Assembly (NCBI GenBank): GCA_963576725.1
Contig: OY755242.1
Coordinates: 61,632,324 to 61,696,323, forward strand
From: Azorinus chamasolen
Lineage: Eukaryota > Mollusca > Bivalvia > Cardiida > Solecurtidae
Direction: 5' to 3'
Length of the DNA: 64,000 nucleotides
Shown: positions 1 through 10,174 of the stretch, in pieces
How positions within the stretch are numbered: the stretch's first letter is position 1
Layout: the number at the start of each line of letters is the position of its first letter
Position numbers and translations under genes: made by a program
The notes under the pieces: generated by a model
Told to the model about the DNA's origin: nothing
What the model saw: only the letters and a program-made list of their open reading frames with translations
Databases searched by the model: none

Positions 1-83
1 CATACACGATTTATAAATTTCAGCTAATAAATATTCATAGCTTCAATATTTCTTAGATAAATATTCATGGAGTCAAAGGTTAA
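1..83 (-). mobile_element. PB-A MITE, cut by window start
   Basis: Only the GAATATTCAT-containing arm and the AAAGGTTAA end are present. Confidence 0.7.
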
Positions 84-104
84 CAGGCAAAGGGTTTGTT
101 TGTA

Positions 105-307
105 CAGTAAAACCCCGCTAATGCGACCACCTAAAAGAGATATAAGTCTGGGTGCTAGATGTAGGTGGTAGCTTAATGCAGGACAAAAGTAATGCAGAAA
201 GCTCCTAGGAGCTTTCTGCATTACCTTTATCCTGCATAAAGCAACCACCTGCTTATAAAGACACCAATGTTTATCCATTAAGTGGTCACATTAGAGGGGT
301 TCTACTG
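105..307 (+). mobile_element. POG MITE (pogo/Tigger-like)
   Basis: Ends CAGTAAAACCCCGCTAA and TTAGAGGGGTTCTACTG are inverted repeats flanked by TA. The centre is a palindrome: AGGTGGTAGCTTAATGCAGG, AAAGCTCCTAGGAGCTTT, then its mirror. No coding capacity. Confidence 0.85.
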
Positions 308-340
308 TACTACATGTACACATAATGCAATCATAACAAT

Positions 341-580
341 TTACTCCTTTCCTTGATATAAACAAGTTTTCACGCATTTGCAAACAGAGGAGACCCAGAT
401 CAGAAGACCCCTATAGGAGCCATCTGATCAGGGTCTGCTGTTTGCTAATGGAATTTGATAGATATGGTTTTTTTAGTTTCTAAAAAATGTTCCACCCTCC
501 ATATTTCATTATAACTATTTTGTCCACAAATATTCAGTAGGTATCAAAGTTTGGAATAAACACATAATAGGGAAAGGTTA
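341..580 (-). mobile_element. PB-B MITE
   Basis: GCAAACAGAGGAGACCC hairpin followed by CACCTTCCATATTTCATT-type arm and GGGAAAGGTTA end. The left TTAA has decayed. Confidence 0.75.
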
Positions 581-781
581 TTTGAATTGTTTTTCGGAAG
601 CACACAATCATGTACAAACAGACTTACAAATAAACAGACTTACAAATTGCACAGACAGAATACTGAGAGACAAGACTCCTATGACAGTTGAAGAATACCC
701 GACATATGAAACACACAGTCATCTTACAAGTTAGTTTAACTCTTAGCACAGTAAGTAATTGATGTACGCAGAGACTGTCAT

Positions 782-952
782 TTAACCCTTTCCCTGTTCT
801 ATGTTTATTTGAAAACTAAAGAAACATATCTTTCAGATTCCAGTAGTAAACAGAGCAGACCCTGATCAGACAGCTCCTATAGGAGCCACCTGATCTGGGT
901 CTTCTCTGTTTGCAGATGTGTGAAAACATGTTTATATGAGGGAAAGGGTTAA
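782..952 (+). mobile_element. PB-B MITE, internally deleted
   Basis: Complete TTAA ends, but the arm between CTATGTTTATT and AAACTAAAGAAACA is missing about 80 bp. Hairpin intact. Confidence 0.8.
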
Positions 953-1457
953 TAAAAACTCTCAAAATTATTTTCTCTCGAAATATTCATTGTTAAATAT
1001 TTTGCATCAGGTGAGATGCCACTAACTCCATCTTAACTGTATCCGAACTATGTTCATAGATTATAACAAATAAGCTGTAAGAGTGCAAAGAGTTCACAGT
1101 CTGAATAAACAAAACAACAACCAAAAAAATAAAACTCAGAATTCAGAACTCCAAATAATAATTTCAGTCTGACAGGCCAAGGCCACTGTCAAATTATTCA
1201 GAAAACAAATTGTTCGTACTCACTGCAAAACAAAAGCATTTGAGAAATTAGTTCAACATTTGTTTCCAGGCAGGAAACTTGTAATTCTGTGTTACTAGGA
1301 TACAGGAGAATCAAGATAAGATTTGAACTAATATTGAACGATTTAGAGTCATTTCCATCGATGAGGATTGGAAACTGCAGTTGTCGTAAGTAGGACATCT
1401 GAGGTCAATGTGGTTACAAATCACAGTGCAAGAAGTGTACCCTAATAGCTCTATATA

Positions 1458-1692
1458 TTAACCCTTTCCCTCATACAAACGTGTTTTCACGCACCTGCAA
1501 ACAGAGTAGACCCTGATCAGACGGCTCCTCTAGGGTCTACTCTGTTTGCTAATAGAATTTGATAGATCTGTTTCTTTGCTTTCTAAAATGTCTAATATGT
1601 TTCACCTTGCATATATCTTTATAACTCTTTTGTTAATGAATATTCATTAGGTATTGAAATTTGAAATAAACATAGAACAGGGAAAGGGTTAA
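1458..1692 (-). mobile_element. PB-B MITE with damaged hairpin
   Basis: Full ends; one hairpin arm is shortened, so GGCTCCTCTAG is followed directly by GGGTCTACTCTG. Confidence 0.8.
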
Positions 1693-1700
1693 GCCAGACA

Positions 1701-1943
1701 AACCTTTACTCCATAAATGCGCCTTTCTATGCCTTTGCAAACAGAGTAGACCCAGATCAGACGGCTCCTATAGGATCAGGGTCTGCTCTGTTTGCTTATG
1801 ACATAATAGAGATGACTCTACAGTGTCTGCCATTACCAAAACATCCTGTGTCCATTTGCTATTATAACAATGGACCCAACTAAATTATCAATATTAAAGA
1901 GGTCATTATTTCTCACATGAATATTCATGAAGTAAAGGGTTAA
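1701..1943 (-). mobile_element. PB-A MITE
   Basis: CTTTACTCCATAAATGCG end, hairpin at about 1737-1795, and ATGAAGTAAAGGGTTAA end. Its right TTAA is also the left TTAA of the next element. Confidence 0.8.
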
Positions 1944-2161
1944 CCCTTTCCCTGTTCTGTGTTTATTCCAAATTCCAATACCTACTTAATATTCATAGAC
2001 AAAATAGTTATAATGAAATATGGAAGGTGGAACATTGTAGCCATTTTTGAAAGTACAGAAACAGAACTATCAAAATCCATTAGCTAACAGAGCAGACCCT
2101 GATCTGGGTCTCCTCTGTTTGCAAATGTGTGAAAACATGTTTATATTAGGGAAAGGGTTAA
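1940..2161 (+). mobile_element. PB-B MITE sharing TTAA with neighbour
   Basis: Inserted exactly at the TTAA of the preceding PB-A copy. Hairpin has lost its GGCTCC loop (CCTGATCTGGG). Confidence 0.8.
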
Positions 2162-2364
2162 CCCTTTCATAGTCTGATATCAAATCATACAGCAACATTC
2201 GGCCTCATTTCAATATCTGGATATAAAATCTAACACCAACACTAGTACTAGGCCTGATTTAGATATCAAGATATAAAAATCTACCATATATATCCCGGCC
2301 ATAAGTCGAAGTTTTTAGACCCTAAAATCACATTCAGAATCCTGACTCAACTTATGACTGCACC

Positions 2365-2581
2365 ATAACCCATTCCCACTTAGGCTATTTTTAGATCTAA
2401 CCTCTTTGAAAAAGTCTACCCAAAATAAGCATTTACTAGAGAAAAGAAAATATTTAGAAATAATTTGAATTGTGTAGTATTGAAACCATTCTGATAAATA
2501 GAGCATTTGCTCCTATGGATGGTTTCAAAAAGTGACTTTTACAGAGGAACCAAAAGGCGTCAATATGCGGGAATGGGTTAA
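2365..2581 (+). mobile_element. PB-C MITE
   Basis: CCCATTCCCACTTAGGCTA start and GCGGGAATGGGTTAA end. Hairpin shortened to GCATTTGCTCCTATGGATGG. Confidence 0.75.
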
Positions 2582-2901
2582 TCATATTTAGAAGGGAAAA
2601 AAAGTTGAGCAAAAATCAAATCAAAAGTTCAATTTTCAATCACGAAACTTACGCTTTCAGTCAACAAGTTCAAAACCATGTACTCCTGTGAAAATGTGCC
2701 ATTTCAGCATGTTACATCGATTGAATAAAAGGATCTTGTGTTGAAACTGATATTTGTGCCATTTATAATGATTATAGTCCATTATTAATTACATATATGC
2801 CTTTCCTGCCTGAGCCGAAACAGCCAGTGTACATAGTTATGCCATCATAAAAAGCTAATTGATATTCATAATGTCATTATTCCTTGCATGAATATTAAAA
2901 A

Positions 2902-3141
2902 ATAACCCTTTACTCCATGAATATTCATGAAAGACATCATGAATATTTATTAGATTATTTTTATAATGGCACATGGCTACAGGAATTTTTTGCCATGGCA
3001 GAAACTGTAAAATCATATTTATTTTATACCATTAGCTAACAAAGCAGACCCTGATCAGACGGTTCCCATAGGAGCCGTCTAATCTGGGTCTACTCTGTTT
3101 GCAAAGGCGTAGAAAGGCATTTTTATTGAGGAAAGGGTTAA
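2902..3141 (+). mobile_element. PB-A MITE
   Basis: CCCTTTACTCCATGAATATT start, hairpin 3033-3104, AGGAAAGGGTTAA end. A fragment of an inverted PB-A arm precedes it at 2840-2901. Confidence 0.8.
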
Positions 3142-3409
3142 AGCGGGATAACTGCAAATATCAGTACATGTATACTCATTTTCCACAGTCAAAGGATCAA
3201 AATGTGTTCACAAGTTCTTGTATCAAGAATAGCTATGAAATGAAGTCCTGAAACTAGGCAGAAGTTAACCCACACAATGTACAGTATTACAGTCGAACTG
3301 ATGATCAATAAACCAGGGAGGAAGGAAGCCAGATACTTTACTGGTATTAATGCAATTGAATATGTGACATATTTTCTCTTTTTTTTTTTATTTTACAGTA
3401 TAACCTATT

Positions 3410-3775
3410 CTAACCCTTTCTCGGATTAATATCTATCAGAGGTCGAGATAAGATGCGTAAATTAAAACATTTTCAAGAAGAACTCATTAATTACTCCACC
3501 AAACCCTATGTTGCCACCACTCTTCAGAATCGTCTCGAAGAGATGATTCTAAAGAGTGGTCACAACATAGGGTTTGGTGGAGAACTGACAACTTCAGTAT
3601 TTGAGTATACACCTTTAATCTGTTGCTCTGTTTATGTTGGAAATAATAACATCATGAATATCTGTCAGCCGAATATTCATAATGGCATATGTACACAGGA
3701 TCCTACAGGAGCCAAATGAGCTGGGTCTACTCTGTTAAAGTGTGAAAAAAGTGTTTATACGAAGGACAGGGTTAA
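3410..3775 (+). mobile_element. PB-A/A2 MITE split by HAT-F
   Basis: TAACCCTTTCTCGGATTAAT start and GGACAGGGTTAA end, with a HAT-F copy inserted in the left arm. Confidence 0.6.
3437..3630 (+). mobile_element. HAT-F MITE
   Basis: Ends CAGAGGTCGAGATAAGATGC and GTTGCTCTG are inverted. The centre is a long palindrome with arms CACCAAACCCTATGTTG and its mirror. Confidence 0.7.
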
Positions 3776-3786
3776 CTCTGAATACC

Positions 3787-3918
3787 TTTGCAAACAGAGT
3801 AGACCCAGATTAGATGCTTTATCAGGGTGTGCTCTGTTTGCTTATGGAATTATATAGATCTGATTATACAGTTGCTTCCATGGCCATAAATTCAAGATTC
3901 TATAAACCATTATAAAAA
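3787..3918 (-). mobile_element. PB-A fragment cut by HEL-1a
   Basis: Hairpin and GATCTGATTATACAGTT arm remain; the element stops at TTATAAAA where HEL-1a starts. Confidence 0.6.
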
Positions 3919-4160
3919 ACAAGAGCTGTCCGCAGACAGCGCACTCCACTTTCTTTAGTGCTGGATAATGTAGTGGAAGTTTAAGTCAGAAAGGCGAGAC
4001 AACTATAGCAAAATTAATTTTAGGGTTACCTGCCCTTGTGAAATGGGTCCCCCTTGTAATAGTTAACATGTATACCAAAGTTGAACCAAATATCTTGGAC
4101 AGTTTCTAAGACATAGACCTGAACATAAAACTTAAACAACAATGAAAAATCTAAGTTGAA

Positions 4161-5649
4161 ACAAGAGGGCCATGAGGCCCTGAAGCGCTCACCTGAGATA
4201 CCCTAGGGACGGGGCCATCATTTGTACAACCTTGGTAGAGAACCACAAGGCAAAGCAGTATGCCATTAATTAAAGGTCTAAGCCTTACGGTTTCAGAGAA
4301 AAATGATATAGTTTTCCCATGAAAACTGATAAGCCAGGGCCAAGTTTCGCCCTGAGGTCATGGTCGTAAGTTGAACAATCTTGGCAGAAAACCACAAGCC
4401 AAAGCTACATGCCAAATATCAAAGGTCTAGGCCTTACAGTTTCAGAAGAAGATTTTTAAAGATTTTCATATGAAAAACTGATAAGCCCTTGGGCGGGGCC
4501 ATGTTTTGCCCGTGGTCATAATTTGAACAATATTTGTAGAGGACCATTAGATCATGCTACATACCAACTATCAAAGGTCTAGGCCTTACAGTTTCAGAGA
4601 AGAAGAATGTTAAAGAGTTTCCTATGAAAAACTGATAATCCCTTGGGCGGGGCCATTTTTGGCCCGGGGGTCATAATTTGAACAATCTTTGTAGAGGACC
4701 ATTAGATCATGCTACATTCCAAATATCAAAGGTCTAGGCCTTACAGTTTCAGAGAAGAAGGTTTTTAAAGATTTTCCAATGAAAAACTGATAAGCCCTGG
4801 GGCGGGGCCATTTTTGGCCCGGGGGTCATAATTTGAACAATCTTTGTAGAGGACCATAAGATCATGCTACATGCCAAATATCAAAGGTCTAGGCCTTACA
4901 GTTTCAGAGAAGAAGATTTTTAAAAAAATTCCTATGAAAAACTGATAAGCCCCGGGGCGGGGCCATTTTTGGCCCGGGGGTCATAATTTGAACAATTTTA
5001 GTAGAGGACCATAAGATCATGCTACATACTAAATATCAAAGGTCTAGGCCTTACTGTTTCAGAGAAGAAGATTTTTAAAGATTTTCCTATGAAAAACTGA
5101 TAAGCCATTGGGCGGGGCCATTTTTGGCCCAGGGGTCATAATTTGAACAATTTTTGTAGAGGACCATTAGATCATGCAACATACCAAATACCAAAGGTCT
5201 AGGCCTTACAGTTTTAGAGAAGAAGATTTTTAAAAAAATTCCTATGAAAAACTGATAAGCCCCGGGGCGGGGCCATTTTTGGCCCGGGGGTCATAATTTG
5301 AACAATTTTTGTAGAGGAGCATAAGATCATGCTACATACTAAATATCAAAGGTCTAGGCCTTATAGTTTCGGAGAAGAAGATTTTTTAAAATTTTCCTAT
5401 GAAAAACTGATAAGCCCTTGGGCGGGGCCATTTTTGGCCCGGGGGTCATAATGTGAACAACATTTCGTTCCCCCTAGCCACTGATGCTTCTGACAAAATT
5501 TGGTTAAAATCGGGTCAGCAGTTTCAGAGGAGATGTCGTTTGAAAATGTGGACGGACGCCGGACGCCGGACGCTGGACACCGGACGCCGGACGACGGACA
5601 AATAGCGGTCACAATAGCTCATCCTGAGCCTTTGGCTCAGGTGAGCTAA
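4161..5649 (+). mobile_element. HEL-2a Helitron-like element nested in HEL-1a
   Basis: Starts ACAAGA, hairpin AGGGCC-ATGA-GGCCCT; ends CTGAGCC-TTT-GGCTCAG hairpin then TGAGCTAA. The core is an array of about 155-bp repeats, then a GACGCCGGACG microsatellite at about 5551-5597. Removing it restores the HEL-1 sequence (GTTGAA + AAAGGGC) seen in other copies. Confidence 0.75.
4322..5415 (+). repeat. tandem array of about 155-bp monomers in HEL-2a
   Basis: The anchor AAAACTGATAAGCC recurs near 4322, 4474, 4628, 4785, 4937, 5095, 5250 and 5404, with a GGGCGGGGCCATTTTTGGCC block after each. Seven units, the later ones more alike. Similar length and context to the bivalve BIV160 satellite; identity is not tested. 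Confidence 0.85.
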
Positions 5650-5856
5650 AAAGGGCATAACTATGGCAAAATTAATTTTAGGGTTACCTACCCTTGTGAA
5701 ATGGGTTCCCCTTGTGATAGTAAACATACATACCAAATATGAACCAAATATCTTTGATAGTTTCTGAGAAAAGGTGCCTTAACAAAAAGGTTAACCAACG
5801 CCGACGCCGACGAGAGGGTCATGACAATAGCTCCACTTTTTGAAAAAGTGGAGCTA

Positions 5857-6081
5857 ATAACCCTTTCCCTGTTCCATGTGTATTCCAAATTTCGATACCT
5901 ACTGAATATTCATAGACAAAATAGTTATAATGAAATATGGAAGGTGGAACATTGTAACCATTTTAGAAAGTAAAGAAACAGATCTATTAAATTCCATTAG
6001 CAAACAAAGCCGTCTGATCTGGGTCTTCTCTCTGCAAATGTGTGGAAAGACGTTTATAAATTATATGAAGGGCAGGGTTAA
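5857..6081 (+). mobile_element. PB-B MITE, hairpin partly lost
   Basis: Begins directly after HEL-1a CTAA. Left hairpin arm deleted (AGCAAACAAAGCCGTCTG). Confidence 0.75.
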
Positions 6082-6170
6082 TATTCATACACTACATGTA
6101 TATATTCATACACTACATGTATATATTCATACACTACATGTATATATTCATACACTACGTGTATATTATT
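6082..6170 (+). repeat. 23-bp minisatellite, 4 copies
   Basis: Unit TATTCATACACTACATGTA plus TA; it starts at a PB TATTCAT arm and appears to have expanded from it. Confidence 0.9.
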
Positions 6171-6229
6171 TTCATGGAGTAAAGAGTTATCTCATAGAAT
6201 TCATGTAAGAAATAATGACACCAAGAACA

Positions 6230-6375
6230 TTAACCTTTTCCCAATTCAATATTCATGTAAGAAATGAATATTTATTAGCAGAATTTATATTTTTACAGAT
6301 TATATTTTTATAATAGGACATGGACGCAGTAATCTTTGGCCATGGCAGAAAGTGTAAAATCATTTCAGACTAACA
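6230..6375 (+). mobile_element. PB-A MITE, left part only
   Basis: TTAACCTTTTCCCAATTC start and GGCCATGGCAGAAAGTGTA arm; hairpin absent. Confidence 0.6.
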
Positions 6376-6386
6376 TGATGGCATTA

Positions 6387-6627
6387 TTAACCCTTTCCTC
6401 CATGAATATTCATTTAAGAAATAATGATGTCATGAATATTAGTTAGATTAATTTGTTATAATAGCACATGGACACAGGATTTATTGGAAATGGCAGAATC
6501 ATATCCATATCACATCATAAACAAGCAGTGCAGACCCTGATGAGACGGCTTCTATAGGAGCTGTCTGATCTGGGTCTACTCTGTTTGCAAAGGCGTAGAA
6601 AGGCATATTTATGGAGTAAAAGGTTAA
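6387..6627 (+). mobile_element. PB-A MITE
   Basis: Complete; hairpin 6527-6592 with T.T mismatch; GGAGTAAAAGGTTAA end. Confidence 0.85.
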
Positions 6628-6968
6628 AAAATGAAATTCGTGTTTGTCAGGCAGGTTTACAAAATGTCACATGCCAATTTAATACTAGAAATAGGTGGAA
6701 CCTGATATGTGTAACATTTCTAGGAAACACCTACTCTCATTTCTTGGAAAGACCTTCACAATTGTTTTTTATATAACAGGTATTACTTTTATCCAAAGAA
6801 CAGACAAGATTGAAGGACTGACAGACAGTGGCAACATAATCCTCAGCTTTTTGCACACTAGTGATGAATGTGTGGTTACCAATGAAAATGTTGGATCCAG
6901 ATCAGATTTGGAGTCTCTTGGTGTTTCGTCAGGATCTTGTCTCACTCACCCTAAAACTACATTTTCTT

Positions 6969-7783
6969 TTAACCCTTTAGTATCTGTCACACCTTACCGG
7001 ATAGTGTAAATGTATGTTAAATGGATAAAAAAAATTGCGACAGAAAGTTATCCGGTGATGAAAGTCGACCCCATTGCTGTCTCGCAACTGGTGTATGGAG
7101 CACATAAAAAGCACAATGACCACACCATTACCGGACATGTACAGGGTAAAACGAAAGTGCAATGCATAAGAAACTGACAATACGTTCTTCGAATGATGTT
7201 GTCCAGAACACCTCCAGTTGACCCGTTTTATATCAGGGAGTAGTTCGGCCGTGAATCAGGTCCACCGGAAGGTGTTTGCAAACCGGATAAGTCCAGGAGA
7301 ATGAAACGCACGTCCAGGAGAAGGAACACACAAGTTCAAAACAAACCGCATGCCAGTGCATAGGTAGCGTACGTCCAGCTGGCGCCTTTGTCTGGCGCCT
7401 TTGTGCATGTTCAAAAATTTTCGCCAGACTGAACGGACCTTGCCGAACAAGAAGCGCACACGCCGAATGAGAAACGGACAAGGAACCCATGCGAATGGAG
7501 ACGATGGATTAAAAATTCTGTTTGGCGTCCGTTAATGCTATCCAGTAAGGTGTGACAGATGCTTTACCCTGTTCACTATGTAAGAAATATTGACATCATG
7601 AATATTTATTAGCTGAATTTTATAATGTAAACTTTCAAGAGAAATTTTTGCTTTGACAAAAACTGTAGAATCAGATCTGTACCATGTGAAAGAGCAGACC
7701 CAGACCAGACAGCTCCTATAGGATCTGTATCTACTCTGTTAGCAAATGTGTGGGAAGGTGTTTGCAAAAAGGAAAAGGGTTAA
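6969..7783 (+). mobile_element. PB-A2 MITE interrupted by a TIR element
   Basis: TTAACCCTTTA before 6980 continues as CTTTACCCTGTTC after 7561. CTTTGACAAAAACTG arm and a damaged hairpin follow. Confidence 0.7.
6980..7561. mobile_element. unclassified TIR element, about 580 bp
   Basis: Ends carry a 23-bp inverted repeat, ATCTGTCACACCTTAC plus a GGATAG block with one mismatch, flanked by a CTTTA direct repeat (7075 is not part of it; copies at 6975-6979 and 7562-7566). The interior is richer in GC than its surroundings, with short internal duplications (CTGGCGCCTTTGT, GTCCAGGAGAA). No credible ORF. Superfamily not recognised. Confidence 0.7.
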
Positions 7784-7810
7784 CTATTGTGTCCACCCAG
7801 AATAAAAGGC

Positions 7811-8069
7811 TTAACCCATTCCCACATAGGCTATTTTTAGACCCAACCTCTTTGAATAAATCTACCGAAAAGGAGCATTAACTAGAGAAAAGGATTTTTT
7901 TTTAGAATTTTGTTGTTCTGAAACCATTGAGATCAATAGAGCATTTGCTCCTATGGAGCAAATGCTCTATCTATCACAATGGTTATTTGCTCCTCTATCT
8001 ATCACAATGGTTTCATAAAAAGAAGTTTACAGAAGCATAGAAAGGCGGATTTATGGAGGAAAGGGTTAA
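7811..8069 (+). mobile_element. PB-C MITE with duplicated hairpin arm
   Basis: Complete ends. ATTTGCTCC and CTATCTATCACAATGG are duplicated in the hairpin region, giving a longer element than usual. Confidence 0.8.
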
Positions 8070-8141
8070 ATTTGTTTGAGGATTTTGAATGACAAACTGC
8101 AGACCCTGATCATGAGGGCTCCTCTCTATCAGGTAAAGGGT

Positions 8142-8240
8142 TAAAATTAGAGTTCTATAATTTCATAAGCAAACAGAGCAGACCCTGATCAGACAGGAGC
8201 CATCTATTCTGGGTCTTCTCTGTTTACAAAGGCATTAATT
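8142..8240 (+). mobile_element. PB-A hairpin fragment
   Basis: ATTTCATAAGCAAACAGAGC hairpin half with a shortened loop; no intact ends. Confidence 0.5.
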
Positions 8241-8714
8241 AAACAATGTAAAACAAATGCCGTAAGCATGTCAAACAGTTTCTTTACTCAGCAACTCATC
8301 TGGATCAAAATATCTACATAGATTATTACAACTTCATCAGTAGCGTGCGCAGAGATTACATATTCTGAGCATTCTACACAGCAACCCCCATCCAACTACG
8401 AAAATGTCAGTTACAATTTGTTCTAAAAACTTGACTTCCAACTGCATGCAAATTTCTATTATCATCAAGCTATTAAGAATTACAATTGAACAGGGATTTC
8501 AATGAATCAAGGCACGATCTGTCAAAACTCCCTCGAGGTACACATTACACAGAGACTGGAAAAATATGAAAATAGAATAAGATTGGAAATTTTCACCTAC
8601 AAAAAATATGAGAAGGTCAGAGATTTCCCAAGACACACATTAGTATTCAAGCTGCAGTGATCATTCCATCTGGTCAGGAAATACATTTTCAAACATTTTG
8701 GCATGGTTCAAGAG
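8241..8714. other. unassigned non-repetitive stretch
   Basis: No MITE, exon-like frame or RNA gene recognised; contains one D-like GCAACTCATCTGGATC remnant near 8289. Confidence 0.4.
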
Positions 8715-8926
8715 TTAACCCTTTACTGCATAAATACCCCTTTCTACATAAACAGACATCTCCTATAGGAGTCATCTGATCAGGATCTGCTTTGTTTGCT
8801 CATGGAATAATATAGATCAGATTTTACAAAAGTTTCATGTGTTAATATGCCTGTTTTAAAAAATAATCTAATTAATATTCATGATTTCATCATTTCTTTC
8901 ATAAATATTCATGGAAAAGGGGTTAA
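8715..8926 (-). mobile_element. PB-A MITE
   Basis: Both ends present; hairpin left arm truncated (AAACAGACATCTCC). Confidence 0.8.
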
Positions 8927-8961
8927 AGTCAATCACACAGCTCTATGACTTAGATTACGCC

Positions 8962-9195
8962 TGACCCATTCCCTCATAGGCTATATTTAGACCCAACCTC
9001 TTGGAATAAATCTACTGAAAAGGAGAATTTACTAGCGAAAGGTTAAATTTTAGAATTGTGTAGTTCTGAAATCATTGTGATAAATAGAGCATTTGCTCCA
9101 TAGGAGCAAAATTTAATGCTCTATTTATCACAATGGTTTCAAAAAGTGATTTTTACAGAGGCGTAGAAAGGGATCAATATGAGGGAATGGGTTAA
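8962..9195 (+). mobile_element. PB-C MITE
   Basis: Left TTAA mutated to CTGA; hairpin GCATTTGCTCCATAGGAGC with a small insertion; GGGAATGGGTTAA end. Confidence 0.8.
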
Positions 9196-9375
9196 ATGGA
9201 TGGTCTGCTACTTAATAATGCATTTGCCAACAGACAAGACTTCGATCAGACAGCTTCTATATGAGCTGTCTGATCAGGGCGAGCTTGGTTTGTACTAAAG
9301 ATACAGATCTTATTCTTACTGCATTTATTTGTCATGGCAATAAATTTCCAGATGTTATATTTTAAAGACAAGATT

Positions 9376-9560
9376 TAACCCTTTACTCCATAAATATGCC
9401 TTTCTACGCCTTTTCAAATAAAGCAGATCCAGATCGGAGCTGTCTCATCAGGGTTTGCTTTATGATATATATACAAAATGTAATATAGATATGATTCTGC
9501 AGTTTCTGCCATGGTCAAAACTTCCTGTGTCAATGTGCTGTTATTATAGATACTTATAGG
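9376..9560 (-). mobile_element. PB-A MITE, right end lost
   Basis: CCCTTTACTCCATAAATATG start and decayed hairpin; runs into a PB-D start. Confidence 0.65.
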
Positions 9561-9561
9561 T

Positions 9562-9640
9562 TTAACTCTTTGCACGCTACTGGGGTGAAATGTTATTACC
9601 TATGCAAACAGTTTGGATCCAGATGAGTTATTCATCTGCT
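9562..9640 (+). mobile_element. PB-D fragment
   Basis: TTAACTCTTTGCACGCTACT followed by CAAACAGTTTGGATCCAGAT, then lost. Confidence 0.65.
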
Positions 9641-9729
9641 GCTTTTTAAATACATGTATTTTCCGATTTGACCAGTAAACAGTTTTCCTTCAACAACTAG
9701 GCTAGTGACATACAGTCTAGATTCTGATT

Positions 9730-10174
9730 CCTGTTCTACAGTTATTCCTAATTTCAATATCTACTGAATATTCATGGGCGAGATATATAGTTATAATGAA
9801 ATATGGAAGTTAGACTATTACAACCATTTTAGAAACTAAAGAAACAGATCTGTCGAATTCCATTAGCAAACAGAGCAGACCCTGATCAGATGGCTCCTAT
9901 AGGAACCGTCTGATCTGGGTCTACTCTGTTTGCAGATGTGTTAAAACATGTTTATATTGACACCTTTTGATGCCTCTGCAAAAGTCACCAGCCCTGCTGA
10001 AACTATTGTGATAAATACAGCATTTGCTCCTGTAGGAACAAATGCTCTACTTATCACAATTGTTTCAAACTACAAAATTCTAAATAAAAAATCTTTTCTC
10101 TAGTTTATGCTCCTTTTCAGTAGATTTATTCAAAGAAGTTTGATCTAAAAATAGCCAATGAGGGAATGGGTTAA
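9730..10174. mobile_element. PB-B/PB-C chimera
   Basis: A plus-oriented PB-B runs through its hairpin to TTTATATTGA, where an inverted PB-C continues (CACCTTTTGATGCC) to GGGAATGGGTTAA. Neither junction end is present. Confidence 0.7.

Larger units (their letters stand above)
3919..5857 (+). mobile_element. HEL-1a Helitron-like element (interrupted)
   Basis: Starts ACAAGA, then hairpin GCTGTC-CGCA-GACAGC. Ends with a hairpin (CCACTTTTTGAAAAAGTGG) followed by AGCTAA, with a GCCGACGCCGACG microsatellite before it. No inverted ends, no target duplication and no ORF. A HEL-2 copy interrupts it at 4161-5649. The architecture matches bivalve 'pearl' non-autonomous Helitrons. Confidence 0.7.

Noticed and set aside
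782..952. TTAACCC ends as interstitial telomeric repeats
   Set aside because: The motif is TTAA plus CCCTTT at MITE ends and never occurs in tandem.
4322..5415. Regular repeats suggesting a CRISPR array
   Set aside because: Head-to-tail monomers of about 155 bp without unique spacers, in a eukaryotic genome.
5930..6208. 92-codon plus-strand frame
   Set aside because: It is PB-B plus the 23-bp repeat; the repeated HTLHVYI peptide is the minisatellite.
6585..7009. Overlapping plus-strand frames as a gene
   Set aside because: The first begins in PB-A; no splice pattern or recognisable domain.
7233..7490. 85-codon minus-strand frame
   Set aside because: Lies in the TIR element, whose GC-rich, partly duplicated sequence is open by chance; no domain.
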